Shown in pieces: positions 52,585 to 61,782 of a stretch of 64,000 bases of DNA. How positions within the stretch are numbered: the stretch's first letter is position 1; each line of letters begins with the position of its first letter. The stretch spans positions 1-64,000 of the forward strand of contig NZ_FQVP01000003.1 of assembly GCF_900129395.1 (NCBI RefSeq), in the 5' to 3' direction. A program made the position numbers and the translations under genes. The DNA comes from Pseudosulfitobacter pseudonitzschiae (GTDB lineage Bacteria; Pseudomonadota; Alphaproteobacteria; Rhodobacterales; Rhodobacteraceae). Below the pieces are notes generated by a model that was not told where the DNA came from, searched no databases, and was given only the letters and a program-made list of their open reading frames with translations.

Positions 52585-52728
52585 CGGCTGCCGCCCCCGC
52601 GGAAGCCTCTGGCGCGGACTTTATGAACCAGGGAGGGGGGCGGACACTGTGGTGATCCGCCCCTTTTGCGTCCGGGCGTATGGTTCTTTGGCACCAGGTA
52701 TCCCCGCCGCAGGTTCCGGCCTTCTTTG

Positions 52729-53358
52729 CTATCGCACGGGATCGAAAACGGCGTCTTTCATCCGGCAATCGCGCACCACGTCCTGCCCGCAGGGCACCGG
52801 TTTCAGATCACGCGAGAGGCAGATGCGGGCTTCCTCTATCATGCCGTCCTGACAGGTGATGGTGATGCCATCACGCTCGAATCCGGGATTGGCTTGCAGG
52901 AATGCCTCTTCGACGACGGATGCAGGCAGCTTCATCCGCTTGGTGATCTTGCGAAAAACGGGTGGGCGCACGACCAAGGCATAGGCCTCGCGCGACAGGG
53001 CATAATAGTCGGCGGCGCTCAGGCCGGTGCAGGTTCCGTGTTTTTTCCACTGGTGCCATGCCAGGCCGGATGTGCCCATGATATCAGACATTTGTGCGGT
53101 CATGCCCCGCGATGGCGGGCGCTCAGCGGTGTTGCAATAGGATGGAAATCCGCGATGGTACTGCGGCCACAGGCCATGCAGAATCCAGCCGTGATCCTGG
53201 CTGTCATCGCATTGCGGTGACCTGCGCGCATCGCCTTCCCGCAGGCACCAGTTGGGCGACCATGACAGCGACATCACGTAATAGTCGAACACCCCCGCAC
53301 GGTCGTTTTCCGCCCAAACGGGCAGGGCCATACAAAGCCAGATCAGTGCTGCGCGCAT
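52729..53358 (-). CDS. Ribonuclease T2 family protein
   Basis: Secreted RNase of 209 aa with a signal peptide (MRAALIWLCMALPVWA). The two catalytic segments are present: CAS-1 DHGWILHGLWPQ and CAS-2 WHQWKKHGTC, each with its His. It cuts ssRNA through a 2',3'-cyclic phosphate and is likely periplasmic, for scavenging or surveillance. Confidence 0.94.
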   Translation of the reverse strand: MRAALIWLCMALPVWAENDRAGVFDYYVMSLSWSPNWCLREGDARRSPQCDDSQDHGWILHGLWPQYHRGFPSYCNTAERPPSRGMTAQMSDIMGTSGLAWHQWKKHGTCTGLSAADYYALSREAYALVVRPPVFRKITKRMKLPASVVEEAFLQANPGFERDGITITCQDGMIEEARICLSRDLKPVPCGQDVVRDCRMKDAVFDPVR

Positions 53359-53484
53359 TCGCCTCTTTCCTTATGCCCCTTGGAACAGTATATAGCCGCC
53401 AAGTTCCCCGACAATGGAAACCGTTCTGCCCCGCAGGACAGCCCTTTCAGGCGACGGGAAAGTTATGCTTAAAGGAGCGAGACA

Positions 53485-54243
53485 ATGGCAAAACCGATCA
53501 TGGCCAAGGCGACAGCCGTCTGGCTGGTGGACAATACGACAATCAGCTTCAAGCAGATTGCCGACTTCGTCGAAATGCATGAACTCGAAGTGCAGGGCAT
53601 CGCCGACGGTGACGTGGCAGCAGGCGTCAAAGGCTTTGACCCCATCGCCAACAACCAGTTGACGCAGGACGAAATCGACGCCGCGGAAAAGAACCCCGCG
53701 CACAAGCTGAAGCTGAAATTCAACGCAGCTGCCCAGGGCGAGGAAAAACGCCGTGGCCCGCGCTATACGCCGCTGTCGAAACGTCAGGACCGTCCCGCCG
53801 CGATCTATTGGCTGGTCAAGTTCCACCCCGAACTGGCGGACAGCCAGATCTCGAAGTTGGTGGGCACAACCAAGCCGACCATTCAGGCGATTCGTGAGCG
53901 CACGCACTGGAACATTGCCAACATCCAGCCTGTTGATCCCGTCGCGCTTGGCCTGACCAAACAGTCCGAACTGGACGCCGCCGTTCAAAAGGCCGCTGCC
54001 AAGAAGGCCGCTGAAGGTGCCGTGATGACCGATGACGAGCGCCGCAAGCTGGTCAGCACCGAGCAAAGCCTTGGTATGGAGGCCGAGCCCAAGATCCCCA
54101 CGGCGATCGAAGGTCTGGAGACATTCAGCCTGTCAGGCCGTGATGAGGATGAAGACGAAGACAAGAAAAGCGCGCACCTGGATGCCGCCAACCTGTTCAA
54201 CCTGCCCGAGGGCGGTGACGACGACGAAGACGACGACAACTGA
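53485..54243 (+). CDS. trcR: DUF1013 protein, TrcR-type cell-cycle regulator
   Basis: Alphaproteobacterial DUF1013 protein of 252 aa (MAKPIMAKATAVWLVDNTTI, then SFKQIADFVEMHELEVQGIA). HTH-like pieces include ISKLVGTTKPTIQAIRERTH. The Caulobacter relative TrcR is a transcriptional regulator linked to CtrA control. The C-terminus is an acidic low-complexity tail. A terminator follows. Confidence 0.92.
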   Translation: MAKPIMAKATAVWLVDNTTISFKQIADFVEMHELEVQGIADGDVAAGVKGFDPIANNQLTQDEIDAAEKNPAHKLKLKFNAAAQGEEKRRGPRYTPLSKRQDRPAAIYWLVKFHPELADSQISKLVGTTKPTIQAIRERTHWNIANIQPVDPVALGLTKQSELDAAVQKAAAKKAAEGAVMTDDERRKLVSTEQSLGMEAEPKIPTAIEGLETFSLSGRDEDEDEDKKSAHLDAANLFNLPEGGDDDEDDDN

Positions 54244-54265
54244 TTGCAGGCAAATTAGACCTGTG

Positions 54266-54297
54266 AAAGGGCGGTGGGGGCAACCCTGCCGCCCTTT
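54266..54297 (+). terminator. Terminator of trcR
   Basis: AAAGGGCGG pairs with CCGCCCTTT, followed by TGTG, 22 bp after the stop. Confidence 0.8.
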
Positions 54298-54527
54298 TGT
54301 GCAGGCTGAACCTATGATGCGCAACTGTTTGAATTTCGAGAAAACGGGGCCGACTGCATTTTACATCTTGTACGAATCCACAATGCATATACGTGCGCAT
54401 TTACAGACGCCAACGCACGCGCCTCTGGCCGGTCAGTTCACCTGACTGACCCGCGTTTATGTAGCGACGGTAACGTCTCTGATACTCAACCCCGCCCTTC
54501 GATGGGCGGTTGTCATTGGAGATGTCC

Positions 54528-55700
54528 ATGAACGTTACAACACGCGGCATTGCCCGCGCCGCTGATGCTATTTCTCATGACCGCGCGGCTGCTTATATTG
54601 CCAGCCGTCAATTCGACCGTCCCACACTGGTGCTGGACCCCATGCGTGTGGCCGCACAGTACGATGCGCTGGCCGAGGGCCTGTCTGGTGCCCGTATCCA
54701 CTATGCCGTGAAGGCAAACCCGCAACCCGAAATTATCGGCACCCTCGTGGCCCGTGGATCGCGCTTTGACGCGGCAAGCCGGGCGGAAATCGAACTGTGC
54801 CTGAGCCAGGGCGCCGAAGCCTGTGACATTTCGTTCGGCAACACCATCAAGAAAGTGTCGGACATCGCCTTTGCCTATGGCGTGGGGATCGACCTGTTCG
54901 CTGCAGACGCGGAAGAAGAGCTGTTGAAGTTGGCCGAACACGCCCCCGGCGCGCGTGTCTACATCCGTGTGATCGTCGAGCATTCGCAAGCCGACTGGCC
55001 GCTGAGCCGCAAGTTCGGCTGCTCTGCGGCGAAAGTCGTGCCGCTGATGGATATGGCTGTTGAGCTGGGTCTGCGCCCCGTGGGCATTTCGTTCCACGTC
55101 GGCAGCCAGACCCGCCGCGCTGCCTTCTGGAACCCTGTTCTGGATGAAATGGCCAAAGTCTGGACCATGGCGAAAGAGGCCGGTCACGACCTGAATGTTC
55201 TGAACCTGGGCGGCGGTTTTCCTGCCTTCTACGGCGAATCCATCGACGCGCCGCGCAGCTATGCCTCGGACGTGATGCATGCCGTACGTGCTCGTTTCGG
55301 TGCTGTGGACTACGTGATGGCAGAGCCGGGCCGTGGTCTGGTGGCCGAGGCCGGTCACATCGCAGCCGAAGTTCTGTTGGTGTCGCGCAAGTCGGATGAC
55401 GACATGCACCGTTGGGTTTACCTGGACATTGGCAAGTTCTCGGGCCTGGCCGAAACCATGGACGAAGCGATCCGTTACCAGTTCACGACGGCGCGTGATG
55501 ACGAGGAAATGGGCCCCTGCGTTCTGGCCGGCCCGTCGTGCGACAGTGCAGATGTACTTTACGAAAAGCGTCCAATGTTGTTGCCTGTGGGTCTGAGTGC
55601 CGGAGACAAGGTAATGATTCGCAACTGTGGGGCCTATACCACCACATATGCGAGCATCGGGTTCAACGGATTTCCGCCGCTGGATGTGATCGTTCTCTGA
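54528..55700 (+). CDS. Type III PLP-dependent decarboxylase (ornithine/lysine type)
   Basis: Fold-III decarboxylase of 390 aa that makes a diamine (putrescine or cadaverine) from ornithine or lysine. PLP Lys is in IHYAVKANPQPEI. Further motifs are SFHVGSQTRR, LNLGGGFPAFYG, AEPGRGLVAEAG and the catalytic Cys in LAGPSCDSADVLYE. Start 54528 has GGAG 6 bases upstream; 54522 is an alternative. A 6-bp hairpin (CCGCCC/GGGCGG, 54492-54509) lies just before the ribosome site and may affect translation. Confidence 0.9.
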   Translation: MNVTTRGIARAADAISHDRAAAYIASRQFDRPTLVLDPMRVAAQYDALAEGLSGARIHYAVKANPQPEIIGTLVARGSRFDAASRAEIELCLSQGAEACDISFGNTIKKVSDIAFAYGVGIDLFAADAEEELLKLAEHAPGARVYIRVIVEHSQADWPLSRKFGCSAAKVVPLMDMAVELGLRPVGISFHVGSQTRRAAFWNPVLDEMAKVWTMAKEAGHDLNVLNLGGGFPAFYGESIDAPRSYASDVMHAVRARFGAVDYVMAEPGRGLVAEAGHIAAEVLLVSRKSDDDMHRWVYLDIGKFSGLAETMDEAIRYQFTTARDDEEMGPCVLAGPSCDSADVLYEKRPMLLPVGLSAGDKVMIRNCGAYTTTYASIGFNGFPPLDVIVL

Positions 55701-55721
55701 ACGATAGATCGCGCGGAATAG

Positions 55722-55751
55722 GGTCGTCTGCTTTGGGAGGAGCAGGCGACC
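55722..55751 (+). terminator. Terminator of the decarboxylase gene
   Basis: GGTCGTCTGCT pairs with AGCAGGCGACC (one T-G wobble) and is followed by TTTTATCG. Confidence 0.85.
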
Positions 55752-55772
55752 TTTTATCGTTTTACAACGGGT

Positions 55773-56366
55773 TCAGACCGGTTTGCGGGCGCGCAGCGCG
55801 GCCGTGATCGTACCATCGTCGAGGTAATCCAGCTCTCCGCCGACGGGCACGCCCTGGGCCAATGTGGTCATCGTCACACGGCCTTCAAGCTGGTCCGCGA
55901 TATAGTGCGCGGTGGTCTGGCCGTCGATGGTGGCGTTCAGCGCCAGGATGACCTCGCGCACGTCCTCGGCCTCGATCCGGTCGATCAGGCGCGGAATCCG
56001 CAGTTCTTCGGGGCCGATGGCATCCAGCGCCGACAGCGTGCCGCCCAGCACGTGATAGCGCCCCTTGAACATGCCCGAACGTTCCATGGCCCACAGGTCG
56101 GCCACGTCCTCGACCACGCACAATTCGCCGTTCTGGCGTTTGTTCGACGTGCAGATATCGCAGACATCCGTGGTGCCGACATTGCCGCAGTTCAGACATT
56201 CGCGCGCGGTGGCGGCGACGGTCTGCATCACGTCGGCCAGTGGCGTCAGCAGCAAGGCGCGTTTGCGGATCAGGTGCAGCACCGCGCGCCGTGCCGACCG
56301 GGGGCCAAGGCCCGGCAATTTCGCCATCATCTCGATCAGGGCGTCGATGTCGTCGGTCGAGCTCAC
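55773..56366 (-). CDS. recR: Recombination mediator protein RecR
   Basis: RecFOR-pathway protein of 197 aa that helps RecA load on SSB-coated DNA. It has the HhH-like start [17 protein letters not shown], the four-Cys zinc finger [16 protein letters not shown], and a Toprim domain ([32 protein letters not shown]). The cluster dnaX-ybaB-recR is the common bacterial order. Confidence 0.97.
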   Translation of the reverse strand: MSSTDDIDALIEMMAKLPGLGPRSARRAVLHLIRKRALLLTPLADVMQTVAATARECLNCGNVGTTDVCDICTSNKRQNGELCVVEDVADLWAMERSGMFKGRYHVLGGTLSALDAIGPEELRIPRLIDRIEAEDVREVILALNATIDGQTTAHYIADQLEGRVTMTTLAQGVPVGGELDYLDDGTITAALRARKPV

Positions 56367-56417
56367 GCGTGGTCCTTGGGTTGCATTCCTGCCCGGTGGG
56401 GGCCTTTGGCAGGCCGA

Positions 56418-56450
56418 CCCTCCGGGGGGAGTATAAGGGGCAAGATGAAC
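56418..56450 (+). repeat. Dispersed Rhodobacterales intergenic repeat, copy 4
   Basis: CCTCCGGGGGGAGTATAAGGGGCAAGATGAA, between recR and ybaB, sharing the GGCAAGATGAA core and the preceding C/G-rich stem with the other copies. Confidence 0.5.
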
Positions 56451-56455
56451 GGCCG

Positions 56456-56800
56456 TCAGAACGGCAGTTTCATGCCTGCGGGCAGGCCCAGACCTTCGGT
56501 CATCTTGGACAGTTCTTCCTGCGACTTCGCGGCGGCCTTGGCCTGGGCGTCCTTGATGGCCGCGAGGATCAGATCCTCGACCACTTCCTTGTCGTCGCTG
56601 TTGAAGATGCTGGGGTCGATGTCCAGTGCGGTCAGGTCGCCCTTGGCGGTGGCGGTTGCCTTGACCAGGCCGGCGCCGGATTCGCCGGTGACCATGACGT
56701 TTTGCAGGTCGTCCTGCATCTGCGCCATCTTGTCCTGCATTTCCTTGGCTTTTTTCATCATGCCGGCCATGTCGCCCAGCCCGCCCAGTCCTTTAAGCAT
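56456..56800 (-). CDS. YbaB/EbfC nucleoid-associated protein
   Basis: Small DNA-binding protein of 114 aa. It has the family's [20 protein letters not shown] helix, then [20 protein letters not shown] and [17 protein letters not shown]. It is encoded between dnaX and recR, its usual place. Confidence 0.96.
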   Translation of the reverse strand: MLKGLGGLGDMAGMMKKAKEMQDKMAQMQDDLQNVMVTGESGAGLVKATATAKGDLTALDIDPSIFNSDDKEVVEDLILAAIKDAQAKAAAKSQEELSKMTEGLGLPAGMKLPF

Positions 56801-56863
56801 CGTTGTCTCCTTGGGTGTGTCTTTGATCTGATATGTGATGTCGCGCGCCCTTCAGGGCAAGGG

Positions 56864-58612
56864 TCAGTCTTCTTCGAAGGGGTCCCATTCGTCCTCGACC
56901 TCGGGCAGGGCTTCGACCTGCGCCGAGGCTGCAATCTCTTCTGGCGTGCGGATCGCGGTGATCCGTGCCTTGGGAAACTGTGCCATGACCGCCTGGACCA
57001 GCGGGTGCGCTTCGGCTTCGGCACGTTGTTCCAGTTCGGCGGCGTCGCGGACCTCGGCGATGGTCTTGCCGCCGCCGTCGTTGACAATTGTCACAGCCCA
57101 GCGGTTGCCGGTCCATGTCTGCAGGCGCGCGCCCAGCCGCTGCGCCAGATCGTGCGGCGCGCCCTCGGCGGGCACGAACTCGATGCGCCCCGGCTGGTAA
57201 GCGGCCAGCTTCAGCGTTGTTTCCACGTCGATCAGCAATTTCCCGTCGCGATTGGTTCGGATCAGTTCGACCACATGCTCGAAGGTCGGGAAACGGGCCA
57301 GCGCGCTGTCAGCGTCGACCGCCAGTGCCGCCGTGGGGCCGCCACCGCTGTGTCCTGCAGGGCGGGCGGCCTGGGCATAGGCTTGCGTGGCACCGCCCGA
57401 TGCCGCGCCACCGACCGTGCCGCCGTTGCCGCCGGGGCCGGGGGGCGGCGTGCTGTTCAGTTTGCGTACCAGTTCCTCGGGCGTTGGCAGGTCGGCGACA
57501 TGGGTCAGGCGGATGATCGCCATTTCGGCGGCCATCATCGCATTGGGGGCGGCGGCAACCTCGTCCAAGGCTTTCAGCAGCATCTGCCACAGGCGCGTCA
57601 GCACCCGCATCGGCAGGTTCTCGGCCATGGTCTGACCGCGCTGGCGTTCGTCGGGCGATACTGTCGGGTCTTCCGATGCTTCGGGCGTGATTTTGACAAC
57701 GCTGACCCAATGGGTGATTTCGGCCAGATCGCGCAGCACGGCCATCGGATCGGCCCCGTCGGCATATTGCGCGCCCAGCTCGGTCAGGGCCGCAGCCGCA
57801 TCACCGCGCAGGATCATGTCCAGCAGGTCCAGCACGCGGCCCCGGTCGGCCAGCCCCAGCATGGCGCGGACCTGTTCGGCGGTCGTCTCGCCCGCACCGT
57901 GCGAAATGGCCTGATCCAGCAATGACGTCGCATCGCGCGCCGACCCTTCGGCGGCGCGGGTGATCAGCGCCAGCGCGTCGTCGGCAATCTCGGCGTTTTC
58001 GGCGCTGGCAATCTTGCGCATCAGCGCGATCATCACCTCGGGTTCGATCCGGCGCAGGTCGAACCGCTGGCAACGCGACAGCACCGTCACCGGCACCTTG
58101 CGGATCTCGGTGGTGGCAAAGATGAACTTGACGTGGGCTGGTGGTTCTTCCAGCGTTTTCAGCAGCGCGTTGAACGCACTGGTCGACAGCATGTGCACTT
58201 CGTCGATGATGTAGATCTTGTAGCGGGCCGAGGCCGCGCGATAGTGGACGGAATCAATGATTTCCCGGATGTCGCCCACGCCGGTGCGCGATGCGGCGTC
58301 CATTTCCATCACGTCCACGTGGCGGCCTTCCATGATCGCCACGCAATGCTCGCATTTGCCACAGGGTTCGGTCGTCGGCTTGCCGTTGCCGTCCGGGCCG
58401 ATGCAGTTCATGCCCTTGGCGATGATCCGTGCCGTGGTGGTTTTGCCGGTGCCGCGAATGCCGGTCATGATGAACGCCTGCGCGATGCGGTCGGCGTCGA
58501 ACGCGTTTTTCAGCGTGCGCACCATCGCATCCTGACCGACGAGATCGGCAAAGGTTTCGGGCCGGTATTTGCGGGCCAGTACCTGATATTGGGCGGGGAC
58601 TGTGTCGGTCAT
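56864..58612 (-). CDS. dnaX: DNA polymerase III subunits gamma and tau
   Basis: Clamp-loader ATPase of 582 aa. It has ARKYRPETFADLVGQ, Walker A GIRGTGKTTTARIIA, the zinc module CGKCEHC, Walker B YIIDEVHML, and sensor-1 FIFATTEIRKVPVTVLSRCQ. The C-terminal region (from about 370) is Ala/Gly-rich linker plus a tau-like domain. No obvious slippery site for a gamma frameshift was found. Confidence 0.96.
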   Translation of the reverse strand: MTDTVPAQYQVLARKYRPETFADLVGQDAMVRTLKNAFDADRIAQAFIMTGIRGTGKTTTARIIAKGMNCIGPDGNGKPTTEPCGKCEHCVAIMEGRHVDVMEMDAASRTGVGDIREIIDSVHYRAASARYKIYIIDEVHMLSTSAFNALLKTLEEPPAHVKFIFATTEIRKVPVTVLSRCQRFDLRRIEPEVMIALMRKIASAENAEIADDALALITRAAEGSARDATSLLDQAISHGAGETTAEQVRAMLGLADRGRVLDLLDMILRGDAAAALTELGAQYADGADPMAVLRDLAEITHWVSVVKITPEASEDPTVSPDERQRGQTMAENLPMRVLTRLWQMLLKALDEVAAAPNAMMAAEMAIIRLTHVADLPTPEELVRKLNSTPPPGPGGNGGTVGGAASGGATQAYAQAARPAGHSGGGPTAALAVDADSALARFPTFEHVVELIRTNRDGKLLIDVETTLKLAAYQPGRIEFVPAEGAPHDLAQRLGARLQTWTGNRWAVTIVNDGGGKTIAEVRDAAELEQRAEAEAHPLVQAVMAQFPKARITAIRTPEEIAASAQVEALPEVEDEWDPFEED

Positions 58613-58682
58613 GGCAACCTTGCTGGATTCGAGTGACCGGCCAAACCTATGTGCTGGGGGCGGCGGCGTCTACCGTCCAAGC

Positions 58683-59045
58683 CTACAATGACCAAAGGAT
58701 GACGCCAGTGCCAAGCGCACCAAACGCCATGACCGATGCCACGATGATGAAATAGCGCGGCGTTTTGATCGACGCGTCGCGCTGGCTCAGACGCCCGTGC
58801 GTGCGCGAGGCTTGTCGCTGGGCCGACCAGAACATGAACAAGGCGGCGGCCAGAAAGATCGATGCAACCGCTTTTGCCATCCACGTGGGTTCAAACGCGC
58901 CGAACACGGCTTTCAGGCCGATCGCGACCGCGATGGCACCCATGCCAGTGCGCATCCAGCCCGCAAAGGTGCGTTCGTTGGCCAGGCTGGTGCGATCCTC
59001 AGCCCAGTGGGTTCGTTCTTCGGCCAATTCATTTCTGTCTGACAT
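58683..59045 (-). CDS. DUF202 family membrane protein
   Basis: Protein of 120 aa with three hydrophobic helices. The start ELAEERTHWAEDRTSLANER, then TFAGWMRTGMGAIAVAIGL, is the DUF202 (YidH-like) signature. Function unknown. Start 59045 (MSDRNELAEE) is chosen at the family N-terminus. Confidence 0.92.
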   Translation of the reverse strand: MSDRNELAEERTHWAEDRTSLANERTFAGWMRTGMGAIAVAIGLKAVFGAFEPTWMAKAVASIFLAAALFMFWSAQRQASRTHGRLSQRDASIKTPRYFIIVASVMAFGALGTGVILWSL

Positions 59046-59109
59046 TGAACTAATCTGGTGCGAATGTGTTGGCTGACAAGCGGTGTTGTTGCCAAAGGGG
59101 AGAAAGATC

Positions 59110-59946
59110 ATGCGTTTGCGGGGAATCAAGGGCAGCCGGAATGTCGAGGTCCGCGGGCGCGGGCGTGCGGGCGCTGCGGGTGGCATCGGTGTTGTCGGTC
59201 TGCTGGTGGTGTTGGCCGTCGGCTATTTCACCGGCATCGACGTGACGCCGCTGGTGCAGGGCGCAGGTCAGCAGCAGACACAACAGGGCGCGCCCGCGCA
59301 GCCCGCGGACCCCGAAGGCACGCAATTTGCATCGCAGGTTCTGGCCACGACCGAACAGGTCTGGACGCAAATCTTTGCCGACCAAGTGGGGCGCGCATAT
59401 ACGCCGCCGGTTCTGGTTGTCTTTGACGGCGTCACTCAAAGCCCCTGTGGCGGTGCATCCGGCGCGACGGGGCCATTCTATTGCCCGGTGGATCAAAAGG
59501 CATATCTCGACACGCAGTTTTTCGACATGCTGTCACAGCGCCTGGGCGCGGATGGAGATTTTGCCGCCGCCTATGTGATCGCGCATGAGGTTGCCCACCA
59601 TGTGCAGAACCAGTTGGGCATTCTGGAACAGGTGAATGCGGCCCGCCAACAGGCCAGCACCGCCGAGGCGAACGCGCTGACCGTGCGGCTTGAGCTGATG
59701 GCGGATTGTTTCTCGGGCGTCTGGGCGCAGTCAGTGCGCGGCCTGATGGAGCGGGGCGACCTGGAAGAGGCGTTGAATGCGGCGCGCAAGATCGGTGATG
59801 ATTACCTGCAACGTCAGGCGGGGCAAGTGCCGCAACCGCATACGTTTACCCATGGCACATCGGAACAGCGGTCCGGCTGGTTCCAGCGCGGCTATGACAG
59901 CGGGCAGATTGATCAATGCGATACGTTTGCCGCACAAAAGCTGTAA
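59110..59946 (+). CDS. ypfJ: YpfJ-type neutral zinc metallopeptidase
   Basis: Protein of 278 aa. It starts MRLRGIKGSRNVEVRGRGR, with one N-terminal membrane helix (GIGVVGLLVVLAVGYFTGI). The catalytic HEVAH motif (VIAHEVAHHVQNQLG) is followed by ELMADCFSGVWA, the typical downstream Glu region. It is a membrane-anchored peptidase facing the periplasm. Substrate unknown. Confidence 0.94.
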   Translation: MRLRGIKGSRNVEVRGRGRAGAAGGIGVVGLLVVLAVGYFTGIDVTPLVQGAGQQQTQQGAPAQPADPEGTQFASQVLATTEQVWTQIFADQVGRAYTPPVLVVFDGVTQSPCGGASGATGPFYCPVDQKAYLDTQFFDMLSQRLGADGDFAAAYVIAHEVAHHVQNQLGILEQVNAARQQASTAEANALTVRLELMADCFSGVWAQSVRGLMERGDLEEALNAARKIGDDYLQRQAGQVPQPHTFTHGTSEQRSGWFQRGYDSGQIDQCDTFAAQKL

Positions 59947-59987
59947 GGGGAACACGCCGCTTTGCCGGGCAAGGGGCGTAGGTGAGA

Positions 59988-60086
59988 GATTGGACAACGA
60001 CCCAAGCGGGACTCGTTACGGCTGCTTCCTTCCGGATCTGACCGGGTTGGCGAGGCGCTCGCCCGCGCCAACCTCTCGATGCCCCA
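59988..60086 (-). ncRNA. ffs: Signal recognition particle RNA (4.5S type)
   Basis: On the minus strand, GGTCAGATCCGGAAGGAAGC followed by AGCC is the conserved apical SRP RNA domain (GGAAG tetraloop region). The flanks can pair: GGTTGGCG (5' side) with CGCCAACC, and further outer helices starting GGGGCAT near 60085. Ends are approximate. It guides Ffh to signal sequences on ribosomes. Confidence 0.93.
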
Positions 60087-60303
60087 TATAGGGGGCGTGC
60101 GCCGGCATGGCAACCGTTTGCCTGCACCGATTTTTGGGATTCGCGGTGCGTGTCGAGTGTCGCACGGGCAATCACGGGAAGAAAATCCTGCGCGGTGCCT
60201 TGCCTTTAGGTTGCGCAAACGCCTGACCGGCATGGATTTCGTGGGATTGAACCATTCCGGCCCGCGTGGCACAGGTTACTCCGGTGCGAGGGAGACAAGT
60301 CAG

Positions 60304-61272
60304 ATGCGACACGCGGAAACGGTGACATTCGGAGGTTCGGCGCTGGATCGCGCAGGCGAGATACGCGCGAACCCACAAGCCATAGCCGAGGCGCGTGCGC
60401 ATCCCGATGCCCGTGCGATCGTGCTGTGGCGTGGCAAGCCGTTGATCGTGCGCATTCGCCCCACGATCCTGATGCGTCTGCCGATGGATCACCCGATCCT
60501 GAAGGACGCGACTGACGCGCCGATCTTTCTGGGCCGAGAGGACGGCGCGCCGCGCTTTGCCTTTGACCTGTCGAAATGGGAACCGGACCAGACCGACATG
60601 GCCGCCCTTGGCGGATTTCTGGACCCCAGCGAACAGCATCACCCGACATTGGACGATCTCGAAGTTTTTGCCGAATTGCGCCGTATCATGACCTGGCTCA
60701 GCCCGCGCGACGCGGAACTGGCCGCGACGGCCAAGGCGATCCTCGGCTGGCACGACAGCCACGGGTTCTGTGCCAAATGCGGCGCGGCCAGCGAGATCGC
60801 CGATGCCGGATGGCGGCGGGCCTGTCCGGCCTGTCACACCAGCCACTTTCCCCGCACCGATCCCGTAGTTATCATGCTGATTACACACGGAAATTCTGTT
60901 CTGATGGGGCGCTCGCCCGGCTGGCCCGACGGCATGTATTCGCTGTTGGCGGGCTTTGTCGAACCCGGCGAGACGCTGGAGGCTGCCGTGCGCCGCGAGG
61001 TGTTCGAGGAAAGCGGTGTGCGCGTGGGCCAGGTCGATTATCTGGCCAGCCAGCCCTGGCCGTTCCCGGCGTCGTTGATGTTCGGCTGTCACGGCGTGGC
61101 GACCACGGACGAAATCCAGATTGACCCGGTCGAGATCGAGGATGCCATGTGGGTCAGCCGCGAGGAAATGGTTCAGGCCTTTGCCGGAGAGCACCCGCGC
61201 TTGTTGCCTGCGCGCAAGGGGGCAATCGCGCACTTCTTGCTGGAGAACTGGCTTGCGGATACTTTGGATTAA
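60304..61272 (+). CDS. nudC: NAD(+) diphosphatase NudC
   Basis: Nudix hydrolase of 322 aa that cleaves NAD(H) and decaps NAD-RNA. The zinc finger (CAKCGAASEI ... RRACPACHTSHFPRTDPVVI) is followed by the Nudix box GFVEPGETLEAAVRREVFEE and the NudC signature region SQPWPFPASLM. Start 60304 (MRHAETVTFGG) is chosen; ATG at 60232 would add 24 residues. Confidence 0.95.
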   Translation: MRHAETVTFGGSALDRAGEIRANPQAIAEARAHPDARAIVLWRGKPLIVRIRPTILMRLPMDHPILKDATDAPIFLGREDGAPRFAFDLSKWEPDQTDMAALGGFLDPSEQHHPTLDDLEVFAELRRIMTWLSPRDAELAATAKAILGWHDSHGFCAKCGAASEIADAGWRRACPACHTSHFPRTDPVVIMLITHGNSVLMGRSPGWPDGMYSLLAGFVEPGETLEAAVRREVFEESGVRVGQVDYLASQPWPFPASLMFGCHGVATTDEIQIDPVEIEDAMWVSREEMVQAFAGEHPRLLPARKGAIAHFLLENWLADTLD

Positions 61273-61314
61273 GATGAAGCTGATAGAAAATCTCAAAAGA
61301 GAGCGGGCAGTGCC

Positions 61315-61782
61315 ATGAAATTTTCAACCCGAGAGGACATCGAAGCCCCTGTCGAAGGCGTGTTTGACATGCTCTGCGATTTCGAGGGTTTTGAACGCTC
61401 GGCCATGCGTCGCGGTGCTGAAGTGCAGCGCGTTGACCGGCTGCCCAAGCCCGGTGTCGGGATGATGTGGGACGTCGTGTTTTCAATGCGCGGCAAGATG
61501 CGCAAGCTGCAGCTGGAGATGAGCCGTTTCGACCGCCCGCAAGAGATGCTTCTGACCTATCGCTCGGCCGGGCTTGAGGGCACGTTCCATATCGAACTGA
61601 TGGCGCTGTCGCGCACGCGCACGCGGGTGGCAATCTCGTTGGACATCGTGCCGCTGAACCTGTCAGCGCGCCTGTTGGTGCAATCGTTGAAGCTGGCCAA
61701 GACATCGTTGACCAAACGGTTCAAGCTGCGCGTGGCCGAATACGCCAAAACCATGGAAGAGCGCTATAAACGCTCGGCCTAG
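61315..61782 (+). CDS. SRPBCC family protein
   Basis: Protein of 155 aa with the START/SRPBCC fold pattern: DIEAPVEGVFDMLCDFEGFE at the N-terminus, a central beta-rich part, and a C-terminal long helix. It probably binds a hydrophobic ligand. No signal peptide. The stop overlaps the end of the convergent kinase gene by four bases. Confidence 0.88.
   Translation: MKFSTREDIEAPVEGVFDMLCDFEGFERSAMRRGAEVQRVDRLPKPGVGMMWDVVFSMRGKMRKLQLEMSRFDRPQEMLLTYRSAGLEGTFHIELMALSRTRTRVAISLDIVPLNLSARLLVQSLKLAKTSLTKRFKLRVAEYAKTMEERYKRSA

Noticed and set aside
56240-57925. 561-codon open frame antisense to ybaB and dnaX
   Set aside because: Covers two well-supported genes on the other strand and has no recognisable domain.
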